In this document: one piece after another, positions 46,524 to 58,350 of the stretch
Layout of the letters: every line of letters starts with the position of its first letter
Numbering within the stretch: position 1 is the stretch's first letter
Assembly (NCBI RefSeq): GCF_000004075.3
Contig: NC_026661.2
Coordinates: 21,914,307-21,978,306 of the forward strand
DNA: 64,000 nt
Origin: Cucumis sativus
Taxonomy: Eukaryota; Streptophyta; Magnoliopsida; Cucurbitales; Cucurbitaceae
Direction: 5' to 3'
Position numbers and translations under genes: made by a program
The notes under the pieces: model-generated
The model's input: the letters and a program-made list of their open reading frames with translations, nothing else
The model's database searches: none
What the model was told of the DNA's origin: nothing

Positions 46524-49500
46524 TCAATTGATATGAGCTTTCTTCATGCTCCAAGCAGTGAGTTTTGTAATGGTGACACTGTCTGTTCCATTGTTGAAAG
46601 CATAGAGACTAACATTGTCTCCAATGGCTAATGTGGGATAAACTCTTGCTGTTATGCAACCCTTTCCTTTAATTCCAAAGCTTTCTACTATTGAGTGATC
46701 GATCTGTAATTGTTTCACAATTGTTGATCATATAAGTTTGACGGTCTTATTTTTAAGCTTCAAACAATGTTAAGATTGGACCTTAAACTTATAGCAATTA
46801 TAGAAATGCTTATATGAAGGCGTATAATTTAAACTACGACCATTACCGAATATATTTCTCTTAATGGATATATGTGGATGAAGATGATGCATAAATTAAT
46901 TAACGAAAATAGAATAATCTCACCAAGCTTCTTAGTGAAATATTTTCACGAGTTGGATCCACGTCTAAGAATGCTCCATATGTCGTCTTGTCATTATTCG
47001 AGTGAAGAGAAGACCTAAAATACATTTAGTAAAAAGAGTTTAAAAGTGAATAAATATATGGTTTAGCATTAATTACTTATTTTTATTATCCTATCTTATC
47101 TCATGTCTCTATATATTTGTATCATTCAACTCGTCAAAATAGTTGAGCTCAACTCAAATCTCTCATTTGTACTAATAGTATATGGATCGTACCTGCTTTG
47201 GTCACTACACATGAGAACAACATATTTGTGTGGTTTTTTGAATACTGTAAAGAAGACAGAAGTGTACTCTTTGAGGTCATTTGAAGCCAAAACTAAAAGC
47301 CCAAATGGACCAACTGATCCACCTTCTGTAGTTGACGATGTTCCCTTTTGGCTACAAAGCAACTGTGGGTCTTTCCATTCAGGTTTCAATATTTCAGCTT
47401 TCTTCAAATTTTCCACTTTGAATGAAATCTCCACATCTGCCTGTAATTATATCTATATATCAACAAAAAAACAAAACCAAAGATCCCTAAATCAAACAAC
47501 CCCTTGGTTATGCCATTTTTGACATATCTGTCTTCTAGTGCTTTAGAAATGTTCAAATCACCCTCATTGAACCTAGAAAGTTTTAGGTTGTACGTTTATT
47601 TAATTAACAATACAATAATTTAAGTGTTATATATTATGTTAAACAAAAATTTGGATACGATCTAGGCTTAGTTGTGTGTATTATACAGGAAAAACTTATT
47701 CAAAGCCTAGTCCGAAAGATTAAATTTTGATTGAACACACTTAATACTATGTTAAAGCTCTAACTCAAAATCTAAAACTCGTTGATTATGGTGAAACTTT
47801 TGAAAAAACAAAAAATTATTATACCTGTGCCGCTGTTACACCTTTCACTTCAATGGTTGATCCTTTCTTCAAAACTTCATTTGTCAATTTAACTTTGTTG
47901 TTTCGAAGCTTTTGAATTTCTACAATTGGCCATTGAATGAGTTGTTTTCCAGATGCATCTAGCCAAATAGCCCTTGGAATTGCCTACAAAAATCGATCGT
48001 AACCAAATAATAAGGAAAGAATGAAATTACATATAGAGTATAGCCAATCGTTCATAAGTTTAATTTTCAATAGAGCATATAGCCAATATTTGGACTGACA
48101 ATATTTTTTACAAAACAATTATCAAACGGGATCTTAAGAAATGAATCAAAATTACCTGGACACCGGACCAACCCTTCTTGATATCATCATCGACACTTGA
48201 AGATTCATTGACCCAACCCCACAAAACCCTTCTCTTCTTCTGGCTGTCAAAGAATGTTTTTGAAGCATAATACTTCCCATAATCATATCTTAACCCATTG
48301 TAACCTTCTATTGATCCTTTATTTGGAATGTAAATGTCTTTTTTCCAATTATATGTTCCAACCGTATAAACGTCGTGCTTGGTATCATCCAAGCTCACCT
48401 TCAGTATGTGCTTCACGTGCGATCCAGACACTTTCATCTCCACACCAGTTCGACCGGTTTTTGCCACAGGGAAGAAATCTGGACACTCCCACATTCCCAT
48501 GTCATCCTTGTAACGTAGAGGGTGGTCAACCTATAAAAAGAACCTAAATTACTTTTAAATATACCTTAATCGCAAAAATGATATGTTTTGATATCTCAAT
48601 ACATATATATTGGTATAGTTTAACGCAACCTGATTCCACCTGACGAAATCTTTACTTCGGTACATGATAGCGAGTCCACGGGCATCAATTTTGCTCCCAA
48701 TGATGACTCGCCACTCCCCGTCGCGACCCAGCCAGGCGGTGGTGGGGTCCCGGAAGGAGCTGACATTGATGTGGTTTTGTGGGGTGGGGGCCATGAGAGG
48801 GTTTTTTGGGGATTTGACCCATTCTCTTAGATATGGGTCAGAGAGGTTCTTGGGGACAGCCAAGTTTTGAACTTGTTGGTTTTTAGGGTTAATTCCTGTG
48901 TACAAAATCGCCGGTTTCTCCCCGGGGAGGATGGTGGCGGATCCCGACCAGCAGCCGTTGATATCAGACGGCTGAGATGGGAAGATGGCGTGATCATGGG
49001 GTTCCCAATTGATCAGGTCCGTTGATGTGGAGTGAGCCCACACAATGTTCCCCCACACTGCTCCTTTTGGATTGTATTGGTAAAAGAAATGATAAATTCC
49101 TTTGTATATCATTGGACCTGTAATGTTCCAAAATTAGATATACAACAATAATGATATATTTGGAATTAGACTATAACTTTGGTTTCCAAATTGTAAATAC
49201 TCTCAATAAATTTTTATTTTAATACTTTGTTTATATTAGTTGATCTCAACAAATGGTTGCTTGAGCTGTTATTGATATCTTCCGCCAAATTAAATTAGTA
49301 ACCAAATAAAACGAGTATATATAACTCAATTGATATCAAATACGTATACAAAATTTTTCAAACAAGAGGTTTTATCCCCATCTCACAAGTTATCAAAATA
49401 AAAATAGAATGCACCAAATATTGGTAAAAAGAAAAAAGATTGAGTTTGTAAGGTAGAGAAATGTAGAAAAAGTTAGAAAAAAAAAAGAAGAACAAAATTA

Positions 49501-49858
49501 AGGAGGAATTATTAGCAACTTACCATTTGGATCTGCATTTTTGCAGTGAATTCCATAGCCATATCACATGTCAAAGAAAAACGCTTCAAACTTCAATGAG
49601 AAAGAAGAAAACCCAAAAGAAAAAGAAGAAAAGAAATTGACACAAAGTACCATTAATCCAATTCTTGGGAGGTTGAAAATGATAGGAAGTTCTGTAAGGT
49701 TGTTGTTGGTGCTGATGAAGAACAAAGTGAGATGTTCTATGAGAAGCTCTATAAACATGGTGAAGAGCTTGGAGTTGCAAAAATTCATGGCCAAATAAGA
49801 GAAAGATCAAGAGAAAGATATTATTCAAGAAGCAAAGAGAGGATGAATAAGAAGCCAT
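46524..49858 (-). CDS. Cell-wall acid invertase (beta-fructofuranosidase, GH32), copy 2
   Basis: Tandem paralogue of the gene at 38221-42106, same strand. Exons (minus): 49858-49651, 49532-49524, 49117-48630, 48530-48156, 47983-47825, 47440-47193, 47014-46924, 46703-46524; in phase, 585 aa. Exons 2-8 have exactly the same lengths as in copy 1; only exon 1 is longer (208 versus 187 nt). It has a signal peptide ([17 protein letters not shown]), NDPNG with a 9-nt mini-exon, FRDPTTAW, and WECPDF, so it is also predicted to be an active cell-wall enzyme. Exon 4 differs from copy 1 at many residues, yet 346 nt of exon 3 are nearly identical, consistent with gene conversion. The C-terminus ends WSMKKAHIN. 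Introns 2 and 5 are longer than in copy 1. Confidence 0.96.
49524..49532 (-). other. 9-nt mini-exon encoding DPN (invertase copy 2)
   Basis: Reading minus, tgcag|atccaaatg|gtaag. It is the same nine bases as in copy 1, between introns of 118 and 406 bp. Confidence 0.95.
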
Positions 49859-49908
49859 TGAAGAGAGGGGATATTGATTATATTTGTGAAGAAGAAGAAG
49901 TTATTAAA

Positions 49909-49915
49909 TTATATA
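49909..49915 (-). promoter_or_regulatory. TATA box of invertase copy 2
   Basis: Minus strand reads caaatatataattta, about 50 bp upstream of the ATG at 49858, matching the spacing in copy 1. Confidence 0.45.
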
Positions 49916-50970
49916 TTTGGGTTTTTGGCCAAATAGCTATAAATGTAAATATAGTTTTGATTGTGATTGGTTATATATATACGATAGAGAGAGGAAAAAG
50001 GAAGAAACTAAGAAATAGAAATGGTGGGTCGTTGGGTTGATACTTATCAAATTTGAAGATAAATAAAGATCTTAATTTGAGATTGCTTTTACTTGGAGAA
50101 GTGCTTATCCATCCATTTGATGATCATTTCATTTTCTTTGTGACCTAAATATGGCTTATATATATCAAAACCATACATATATGAGGATATGTATAGATAT
50201 ATATAGTTTTTACTAGTTTTACGAGTAATATTATAGTTCGATCTTAAAACCAATTAATTACGACGATATATCTTCTCTATTTTTTTAATTACTAATAAAC
50301 GTTTCAATTAGTTTCTTTTTAATAGTAATTTCTAAACATATAATAAATAAAAAGGAGAAGTTAGATAATGTAATGTTTTTTATTTTTATTTATTTTTATT
50401 ATCCTCTTCTCAACAAGAAAAAAAAATCTTAGAGAGAAAAAATGTACTAGTAATTCTAGCAATTAATATTTTAATATTCTTTTATATATTTTTTATTTTG
50501 AAGAGTTGGATCCCACTAATATCAAATGTACTCTAAGTCCATTAAGATTTCATTAGAAGAGTCACAACCATCGATAAACAATAATGTAGGAATTTGTAAA
50601 AAACGTAAAGATAAAAGGGACATGTAAAGATTTTCTCTACAAGTCTACGTAACCTCTCAAATGTTCGGGACTTGGTTGAAAATGACAACTTTCAATATTA
50701 TTATTGGTTAATTAATAAATCATTTATTATCAATTAATTTTAGTTACTATGTGTCACGTCTTTGTTAATCATCGAATTACTAATAGATGTTAGACTTTGT
50801 TTAACAAAACACATACCTAACAATAACAACATTTTTTTTTTCTACGTCTATTTGACCAAAAATGTGAAGCTATACATAAATATACATACATATATAAAAG
50901 TTAGAGATGATTTGGGCCTATCCACGAGAGTAGTGATATGGGCCGAAGCCCATTAGTATTAGACACCAAT

Positions 50971-51055
50971 CTATGTTTGGATCGCCCACAGTGAGCCCAA
51001 AGCTGGAATACAGTAACTTTTTACTGGACAACACTAAACGGGTTGCCAAACATAG
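50971..51055. mobile_element. 85-bp foldback (miniature inverted-repeat) element
   Basis: The left end ctatgtttggatcgccc pairs with the right end gggttgccaaacatag: the outer ten bases are a perfect inverted repeat and the next six match mostly. No target duplication was confirmed and the family is unknown. Confidence 0.5.
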
Positions 51056-52265
51056 CTCAAAAGTCACAATCAAGCTTTTTTGTTTCTTAGAAAACAATAA
51101 ATTAATAACACTAATGAAAAACTTCCATTCCATGTTTATGTATTTTTCTCTCTTTGTATCCGAGCTAAAAACCAAAACCATCGATCCTAAGGACGATAAA
51201 TTTGTGTATCATCAATCAATTTAGAATAAAATTGGTAGATTAGATCTCTCATCCTCACAATTGTTGTATTAAAAAAAGTCAATCCAAACATTTATTTATA
51301 ATCCTAACCAAATCTCTTATGCAATAAAATGCAGAGGTTTCATGTATGAATTACTGCACGCATATTGTTACTCAAAAGAGGGAAAAGAAACCATTATATT
51401 TCATATATTTGAAATTAGATTTTATAAGTAAGTACAATTTTATCATTTGTAATTTAGGTTGAGAATTATAATTTATTTTATTAAATAGCAAAAAAGAAAA
51501 ATAAAATCTCTAACAAAATAAGACCCACATGTCTCCCTATAATTTTGGAAGGAAAAAGGGGTAAATCATGATGGGATTTGATTTGACAAAATTTACACTT
51601 TTTTTTCTTCCTTAAAAATACTTTTACACTATTGAACTATTTTAGAGAGAAAAAAAACAAAAAAAACAATGTATTTGTGAATAATTTCATCCTCACACAC
51701 TCTCAACAAAACGTTATTGTATTTACTTAAGTAAAAAATTAAAAAAATCCAATATTTAACATTAGAAAGATTACCTCAAATAATTTTCTTATTTTTTTTA
51801 TAAACTTTCAAAATCATAATAGGTCGTCGTATTTTCTAATTATTAATTTTAAATGAATAGATCCTTCAAGCCAAAAAATAGTCTAAGTATGATTTTTAAA
51901 TTTTTTATATTACATCTAGTAAGTACGTAGAGAATTATGTTTTAATTGTCAAATATAATTTCGAACACATTTGTATTTTGCAAATTGATAAGTATATTGA
52001 AAATTTTTTATGAACTTTTTAGAGATCTAAAATTATTTAAATAGCAAATAAGGAAAAAGGAAAAGAAAGTCAAAATTATTTGATATAATAGGAAGTAGGG
52101 AAAGAAAAAAAGAAAGGAAAATGTAAAAGGATTTTTTGAAAAAAATGAATGGAAATATTTGATATGATTGGGTTATGAAATTTCAAAAATATAATAATTA
52201 TGATTTGATCAGGAAATAATTTAAGCCATATAATATTGTAATAAGAAAAAAAGATTTAAAAAAAG

Positions 52266-52480
52266 ATGGCCGTACGATAAGCGGATTGGGTAAAAGGAGG
52301 GGCCCAGGGAAAGCAAGTGTCAAAAGGAATTATGCCGCCCCCATTCCCTCTCCAGTCAGGCACCGTGAAGGAGTCTGCTCCTCACAGACCACTCTTCGAA
52401 TGACACGTGTGGTTGTCGGGTCAAGTACGGCTTCCCTCACAGGTCACTCTCACGAGCATGCATGTAGAGAAGAACTAGAC
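52266..52480. promoter_or_regulatory. GC-richer block with ABRE-like and RY-like motifs
   Basis: Within AT-rich surroundings this block contains tgacacgtgtgg (ACGTG core, 52401-52412) and gcatgcatg (RY-type, 52456-52464). It could be a promoter or enhancer, or a transcribed non-coding exon. An open plus-strand frame through it has no recognisable domain. Confidence 0.3.
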
Positions 52481-55400
52481 ACTCACACACACCCTCAAAT
52501 ATTATTAACAACACTATTTTCCTTCTTTCTTTCTTTTTTTCTCTTCTCTTCTCTTCTGACAATTTACCGAAATAAATAAATAAATAAAATGATGGGTTTT
52601 TATTTTTTACTTACTATAACTTTTTTTTTAATATAATGAATAGTAAAAAATAACAATAGAATAAGAAAAAAGCAGCGTGCTCCTGAAAGTCATCATTAGC
52701 CGTTGACTCCCATCGTTTGTCATTACCCCATACATTTTCCACCGCTTGATTAGCCATGTCCCCACCCCTTCTCATTTTTCTATTTCTTTCCCTCTCCTTT
52801 AAATTATAAATCAAATCAAATCAATTAAATTATAAATATATACAATAAAAAGAGTATATTATTTTAGATAAGTTTGATTCTTTGTTAGAGTTAACTAATG
52901 TAATTATTGAAATTTTAAATTATTTCAAATTTCTTGATTTATAATTATTAATACTATTTTGTTGGTATGAAACACAATTCAAGAAGTAGAAATGTGTTGT
53001 GTGTCACATGGGCCTTATTTATGTGTGGTTCTATGCACAAATTGTTGAATTTATCTTACCTTTATATTTTGTATTTAGTCTTGTTAGTTACTTTACTTAA
53101 ATTTTTAAATTAGAAAGCTTGGGGTGTGACATTTCAATATTTTCATATGTAAGTTTATCAAAACTAAAAATGTTTAAAATGTACTATAGAAAATGCATAG
53201 TAGATGAATTTTCGTTTAAGTATTGTCGCACTTTTTGCGAGCAAATCCTTTTTCCATACAACTAATAGATGATTTCGATGAATTTCTTTATTTCTCACGT
53301 TTTATAAACAATTTTTTCAAGAACACGAATGAAGGTTTCGCCGCTTTCAAATTTTGAGCGATTGACTTGTTCATCGTATTCGAACAAGCATCGTACATCG
53401 TCTATCTATGTTGTGTGCCTAAAATAGGCTTTTCAATCCAATTTCTATTTGTGATGGTATGAAATAATAAAATGTGATTTAGAAAGGGTTTAATAGATGT
53501 TTTGATTTTGAACCATAAAATAAAAAGAAAAAGGAAAGTATATATATTTTTAATTGGGAATCTTTAAAATTATATTGAACAATCATTCAATGTGGGACCC
53601 TAAAACTTGGGTTATGCCTTCTCGTGAAGGCTCAGTGCTTGTGATTCAGATTTTTATCATTAGCCTTTCTCTCTCTTCTATTCAGTCACTTCCCATCCAA
53701 TTTTGGGCGCACAGGGCTTCCTTATTCTCACCCTTCGTAAAACCTTTCCCATATAACCTCCAATCTCTTCTCCCCTTTTCTTTCTTTCTCTTAATCACTT
53801 CTTAATCACTCTCTAATTATTCCCTTTTTCCTACTTTTAACTCTAATTATCTTTATTATTATAACATACTTTAAACACTCTCCATCTTCCACTTTTTCTT
53901 AATGATCTCAAATCCTTCCATACAAGAAGAAAAAACCCCCTCTTTCTTAATACATATTAGATAGATTAGGTTATGGAGTCAATTAATAAAAATGATGTTA
54001 TAAATTAAAAGGATAAACAATTCTAGTATTTTCTATTATTTAACATATAAATCCTCGTGCAAACATAAGGTATGTGCCTAGGTCATATAAGTCGTTGGTT
54101 GAAATAGATTATTAGGGTAGATGAATACTAATTAGCAACGAAATAAAACAATCACCGAACTAACCTACTACTTTTGAAAACGTTTGGAAGACTCAAATAG
54201 TAATCAATTAAAGACCATAATTAATTTTTTATACATGTGATAGAGATAATTAATTAACTGTGTATGTATATATATATTTATTTCATTTCCAGAATTTACA
54301 TCTACTTTTTTTGTCTAAGGGGAAAAAAAATACTATATGGTTGCAAGGCCACAATCACAAGTAGTTCACGGGACCTAAAAATAAGAGCCAGACTAAGAAT
54401 CCTAGAAATATTGTACTTCCTAATGGTACATCCTCATATTATCTTCCTTTAATTTATTTTTTAAGTATTGTTTTTTCATGCATTTTCCAGCTTTTTAAGT
54501 TTCTCAAATTATACCCATTAATATAATTTAATTCAAGAATAAAACCCAATAGAGACAAATGAGTAATGTTGATTTATTGTCATACTCTTGAGGTTTAGGA
54601 ATCACAACTATGTTTGTATATATAACACATGGAGCTTTTAGATTTTCATAGCAAAATATATGTTTCATGAATTGTTTACTTATATTCACAAAATTAAGAG
54701 TTTTGAGTCAACACAATGGGTCTTAGAAACAAAATATTTTGAAATTTTGATTAACACCTTCAATCTACTACTTCAAGGATTTATACGATATTTACACTAA
54801 TAATGACTACGAGGGATTTATTATTTAGTAAAAATTGATATGTTAAAAAGGGTTTTAAAAAAATGATTGAATTTTTCTCTAACTAGTTTTTGACATGAAG
54901 AGTCAACTATATAATGTTAGTAGGTCTAAGAATAATGATTGAATACTTGGAATAATGAACAATCCATAAAGTTATTATAGTTATTTGAAGAAATTGAAGA
55001 ATTAAATTAGGAGGTGTAGAATAATTATAAAAAGGAAAGAAAAGAAAAAGTGTTATTGTTGAAAGTTGATAATAAGTTAAAAAGAAATTGGAATGTAATA
55101 TATAGGTGAGGGCTGAGGGTGTAGAATGGGGTCAATTTCGGGTGGCCTTCAGTTAAGGGGTCACAAAATTGGCCAAACTTTTTGACATAAGAGTCAACTA
55201 ATTGCATTTCTTTTCTTTTCTGCATTGGACATCGTAAAACTCAAGTCATAATCTTTGATTAATTAAGCTCTAATAATACCTACTGATGTCACATTAATCT
55301 ATATATAATTAGGGTTTTCAATTTTCAATCATATTCTTTAATAACTTAATTGTTTTTTCTCAATATACTATTTGAAGTCTCCCTAACCTGCTCAAAACTA

Positions 55401-56242
55401 ACCCATTTTTAATTACCGTTTGATAAATTTTAAAATTTCTCATCATTTGAAATTATGGTTGTTAAGGATAGATTTGGAATAGAGAGTGGATGTTTGACTT
55501 TACTTGGACCAAGACATAGTTAGATAGATGATGAAACTCGAGCGAAATTTTACACCCATGACCTAGTAGGACATAGATAGAAGAAGAAAGGTTGGGTCAA
55601 AGGGAAACTAACTTGCTCTCATCTTCGACTAAAAGAAGAGGTTGGAGTTTTTCTTTCAATGTGTGTTCCCCAACACAACTATTGAGAATGAGGGAAAAAA
55701 GCTTAAATGACCGACTCGATTTAGGATGGAGTCGAAGCTAAGGTTCACCATTTGGTACGGGTAGTGCATGCAGTTGCATGCCTCATTCCATGCATTTGGG
55801 TCGATAATAAACGTAATTTGACTTCGAACCGTGATTTAGATACCTAGATAAAAAAAATTCTATAAATTAGTAAATTCATTTGCATCCTAAAAATGTTTGT
55901 CACAACAGAAAGTCTCTTACTTAGGCACCAAGGCATTGCAGCAAGTAGTACACATTTACATAGAAGTATATATTGTTTTGTAGGTTTTTGACATCAACGA
56001 TTGTTCTTCTTTTCTTCCTTGTGTTCACAATTCTGTTTAATCCATTTTTCAAGAATGAATACTATTGATCTGTCATCGTTTCGAAAACAAAAATATTTAA
56101 TTAAACACAAGTAACTACAATAAAATAACAAGTGTCATTTCAAAAGAAAAAAGAACACACAGGTTGAAAACAAATTAACTTTAGAGACACTTCGAAGCCA
56201 GCAAAGTAGCTTTATATACTACACGACTCCCAATTGTGGCCA

Positions 56243-56244
<2 letters not shown>

Positions 56245-56285
<41 letters not shown>
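56245..56285. repeat. (TA)n microsatellite
   Basis: About 41 bp of uninterrupted TA, the longest such run in the window. Confidence 0.95.
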
Positions 56286-56287
<2 letters not shown>

Positions 56288-57842
56288 TACAATCATTAAA
56301 ACATTCATTATTATCCTTAACTATAAAAAAAATGAATTAATAAAAGTCTGAGTGATTTGCATAACACAACATGACACTTTAATTGATAATGGATTGCACT
56401 AAATTTCCTTGCTGTATACCAAACAAAAAGAAAGAAATAAAAGATGTGACAAAAAAATGATGGAAAAAGAAAGATCATATAGTAAGAAAGAAAATTAATG
56501 GGAAAAAGAAAAAACAAAGTAAAAAGAATATAATAATTAATGAACCAATGATATATATTTGGATTTCAATTGCATGCAAACATAATAATGATGATGAGTT
56601 TGATTCCTTGGAAGTGTATCAAAATTAAATGCATAATAATATTCATACCATATTCCATATTCATATATATATATATATATTCTTTTTTGTTTACTTTAGG
56701 GGAAGAGAGAAAGGAAAGGTGATAGTGATTAAACATTAGGGTAAGCTGAGAAAAAATTGTCCAACTTTCTATCAGATTCAAATAAAGGGAAAAGGGTAGT
56801 TTTAGGGGAAAAAAAACGAAAAAACAAACCCCAATAATTTTTATTACTTAATAAACTTAACAAACTTTCTATTTGTTCATATTGGATTCTTCAACTTTAG
56901 TAATAATTAATATTAGAATGTTATGTATTATTCTCTTGAATAGAACTCGTAGATATAGTTAACATATATGTGGTTAGTGAACAACGTACATAATTTGTAT
57001 ATTTCGATTTCTAATTTGTTTTATCAGATTTCATTTGTAACTTTTTGTTAAATTGGAGAGAAATTGAACTAGTGAACATGAACAAGCCTCAAAGATTATT
57101 AAGGCGTTATAAACTCATTTCTTCTATTAAGACGTTAAATTACGATCAGTTGAAGTATATTCACATTCTTGTTTGACGGTTTGTTTCATTTTTAATAATT
57201 AAATTAATCGAGAAAAATTATGTGATTCATCAAGAATGTGTTAGTTATACGTTAATGGATAGGGATAAAAACTAATTTACTATTAGAGAGAATACGAGAG
57301 AGAAATTCAAAATACATAAGCACGGATAAAATTGATGAGAACTAGCCATGTATCGGCCGTTTCAAAAACATTACAAATCTTTTAAGTCATATTGCAGTAC
57401 GATATGGGTCGAACTATGTTTTTAAATATACCAAAATATTATAATGTATGTTTCGTAGTTTCGCTATTATATTGTGAAATTTTGTTATATTTAATTATAA
57501 ATATTTTTAGAAGAATTTTCAATATAAAAGATACGTACTGATTTTGTGTATATATATGTGTTTGAATCATAGTAAGACGACGTATTTTGAATGTTTAGAA
57601 GAAGAAGGAAAAATAAGGGTAAGATTAAAGTTGATATACAACAATGTTAATACAAAATAATAAGAAAGGGAAAAGACGACAGAAAGTGCAACGTCAGAAT
57701 TAGCCGTAGGGTTCCTGATGGCTTTTTTTTTCTAATGATAATAATATTATATATTTATTTTTTGAGGGTATATTTGAGAGTTTATCTTTTAGAATTGTGT
57801 TTTTGTGATTACATTCCACAGGGTTTCTTCATTTCTCATCCA

Positions 57843-57844
<2 letters not shown>

Positions 57845-57877
<33 letters not shown>

Positions 57878-58025
57878 CTTCTTTTTCTCTTTCTAGAATT
57901 TCAAGAACTGGGTTTTGTATTTTTCTTTCTTTTCTTTCTTTTCTTTCTTTCTTATATCATATAGTTCAAGATTTTGATTTTAATTTTAATTTGAAAAAAG
58001 AAAGAAAAAAGAGCAGAGTGTTTGA

Positions 58026-58056
<31 letters not shown>
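57845..58056 (+). repeat. Two (CT)n runs in the presumed IDD leader/promoter
   Basis: (CT)n at about 57845-57873 and 58028-58056, separated by CTTT-rich sequence, 300-500 bp upstream of the IDD start codon. CT-rich leaders and GAGA-type sites are common in plant regulatory genes. Poly-T runs at 58266-58281 and 58314-58331 follow. Confidence 0.85.
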
Positions 58057-58058
<2 letters not shown>

Positions 58059-58350
58059 TAAACAGCAGGCTGCTTGTTTCTTTTGAGCTTTCAAAAAAAC
58101 TAAAAGTTGTCTCTTTGGTTGGAGCCAAATCCAAGATTGAATGCACTAAAGAGCATATATACATCTTATAATTTTTCCTTTTTTTTTTTTGTCTTGAATT
58201 AGATCTTGGAAATTTTTTTTGTTAATTACTCAAAATACAAGAATTGTTTCTTCTTGATTAGATCTGTTTTTTTTTTTTTTTTGTTATCTCTCATGAAGCC
58301 ATTATAGGAAGGGTTTTTTTTTTTTTTTTTAAATTTCATAATATTTTAAG

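Larger units (their letters stand above)
49859..58350. other. 8.5-kb gene-poor region upstream of the IDD gene
   Basis: AT-rich, no gene I can support. It begins with the invertase copy-2 promoter. Notable parts: an 85-bp foldback (50971-51055), a GC-richer block (52266-52480), a pyrimidine-rich stretch (53580-53830), (TA)n runs (56245-56285, 56660-56680) and the CT-rich IDD leader (from about 57840). Short open frames show no domains. Confidence 0.55.

Noticed and set aside
49732-50040. 102-codon plus-strand frame
   Set aside because: Antisense to invertase copy-2 exon 1 and its promoter; shadow of the real gene.
52286-52579. 97-codon plus-strand frame in the GC-richer block
   Set aside because: No domain and it ends in T-rich simple sequence; the block is better described as possible regulatory DNA.
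55480-55830. Less AT-rich stretch with tgcatgcagttgcatg palindromes
   Set aside because: No known miRNA sequence, coding frame or element ends recognised.
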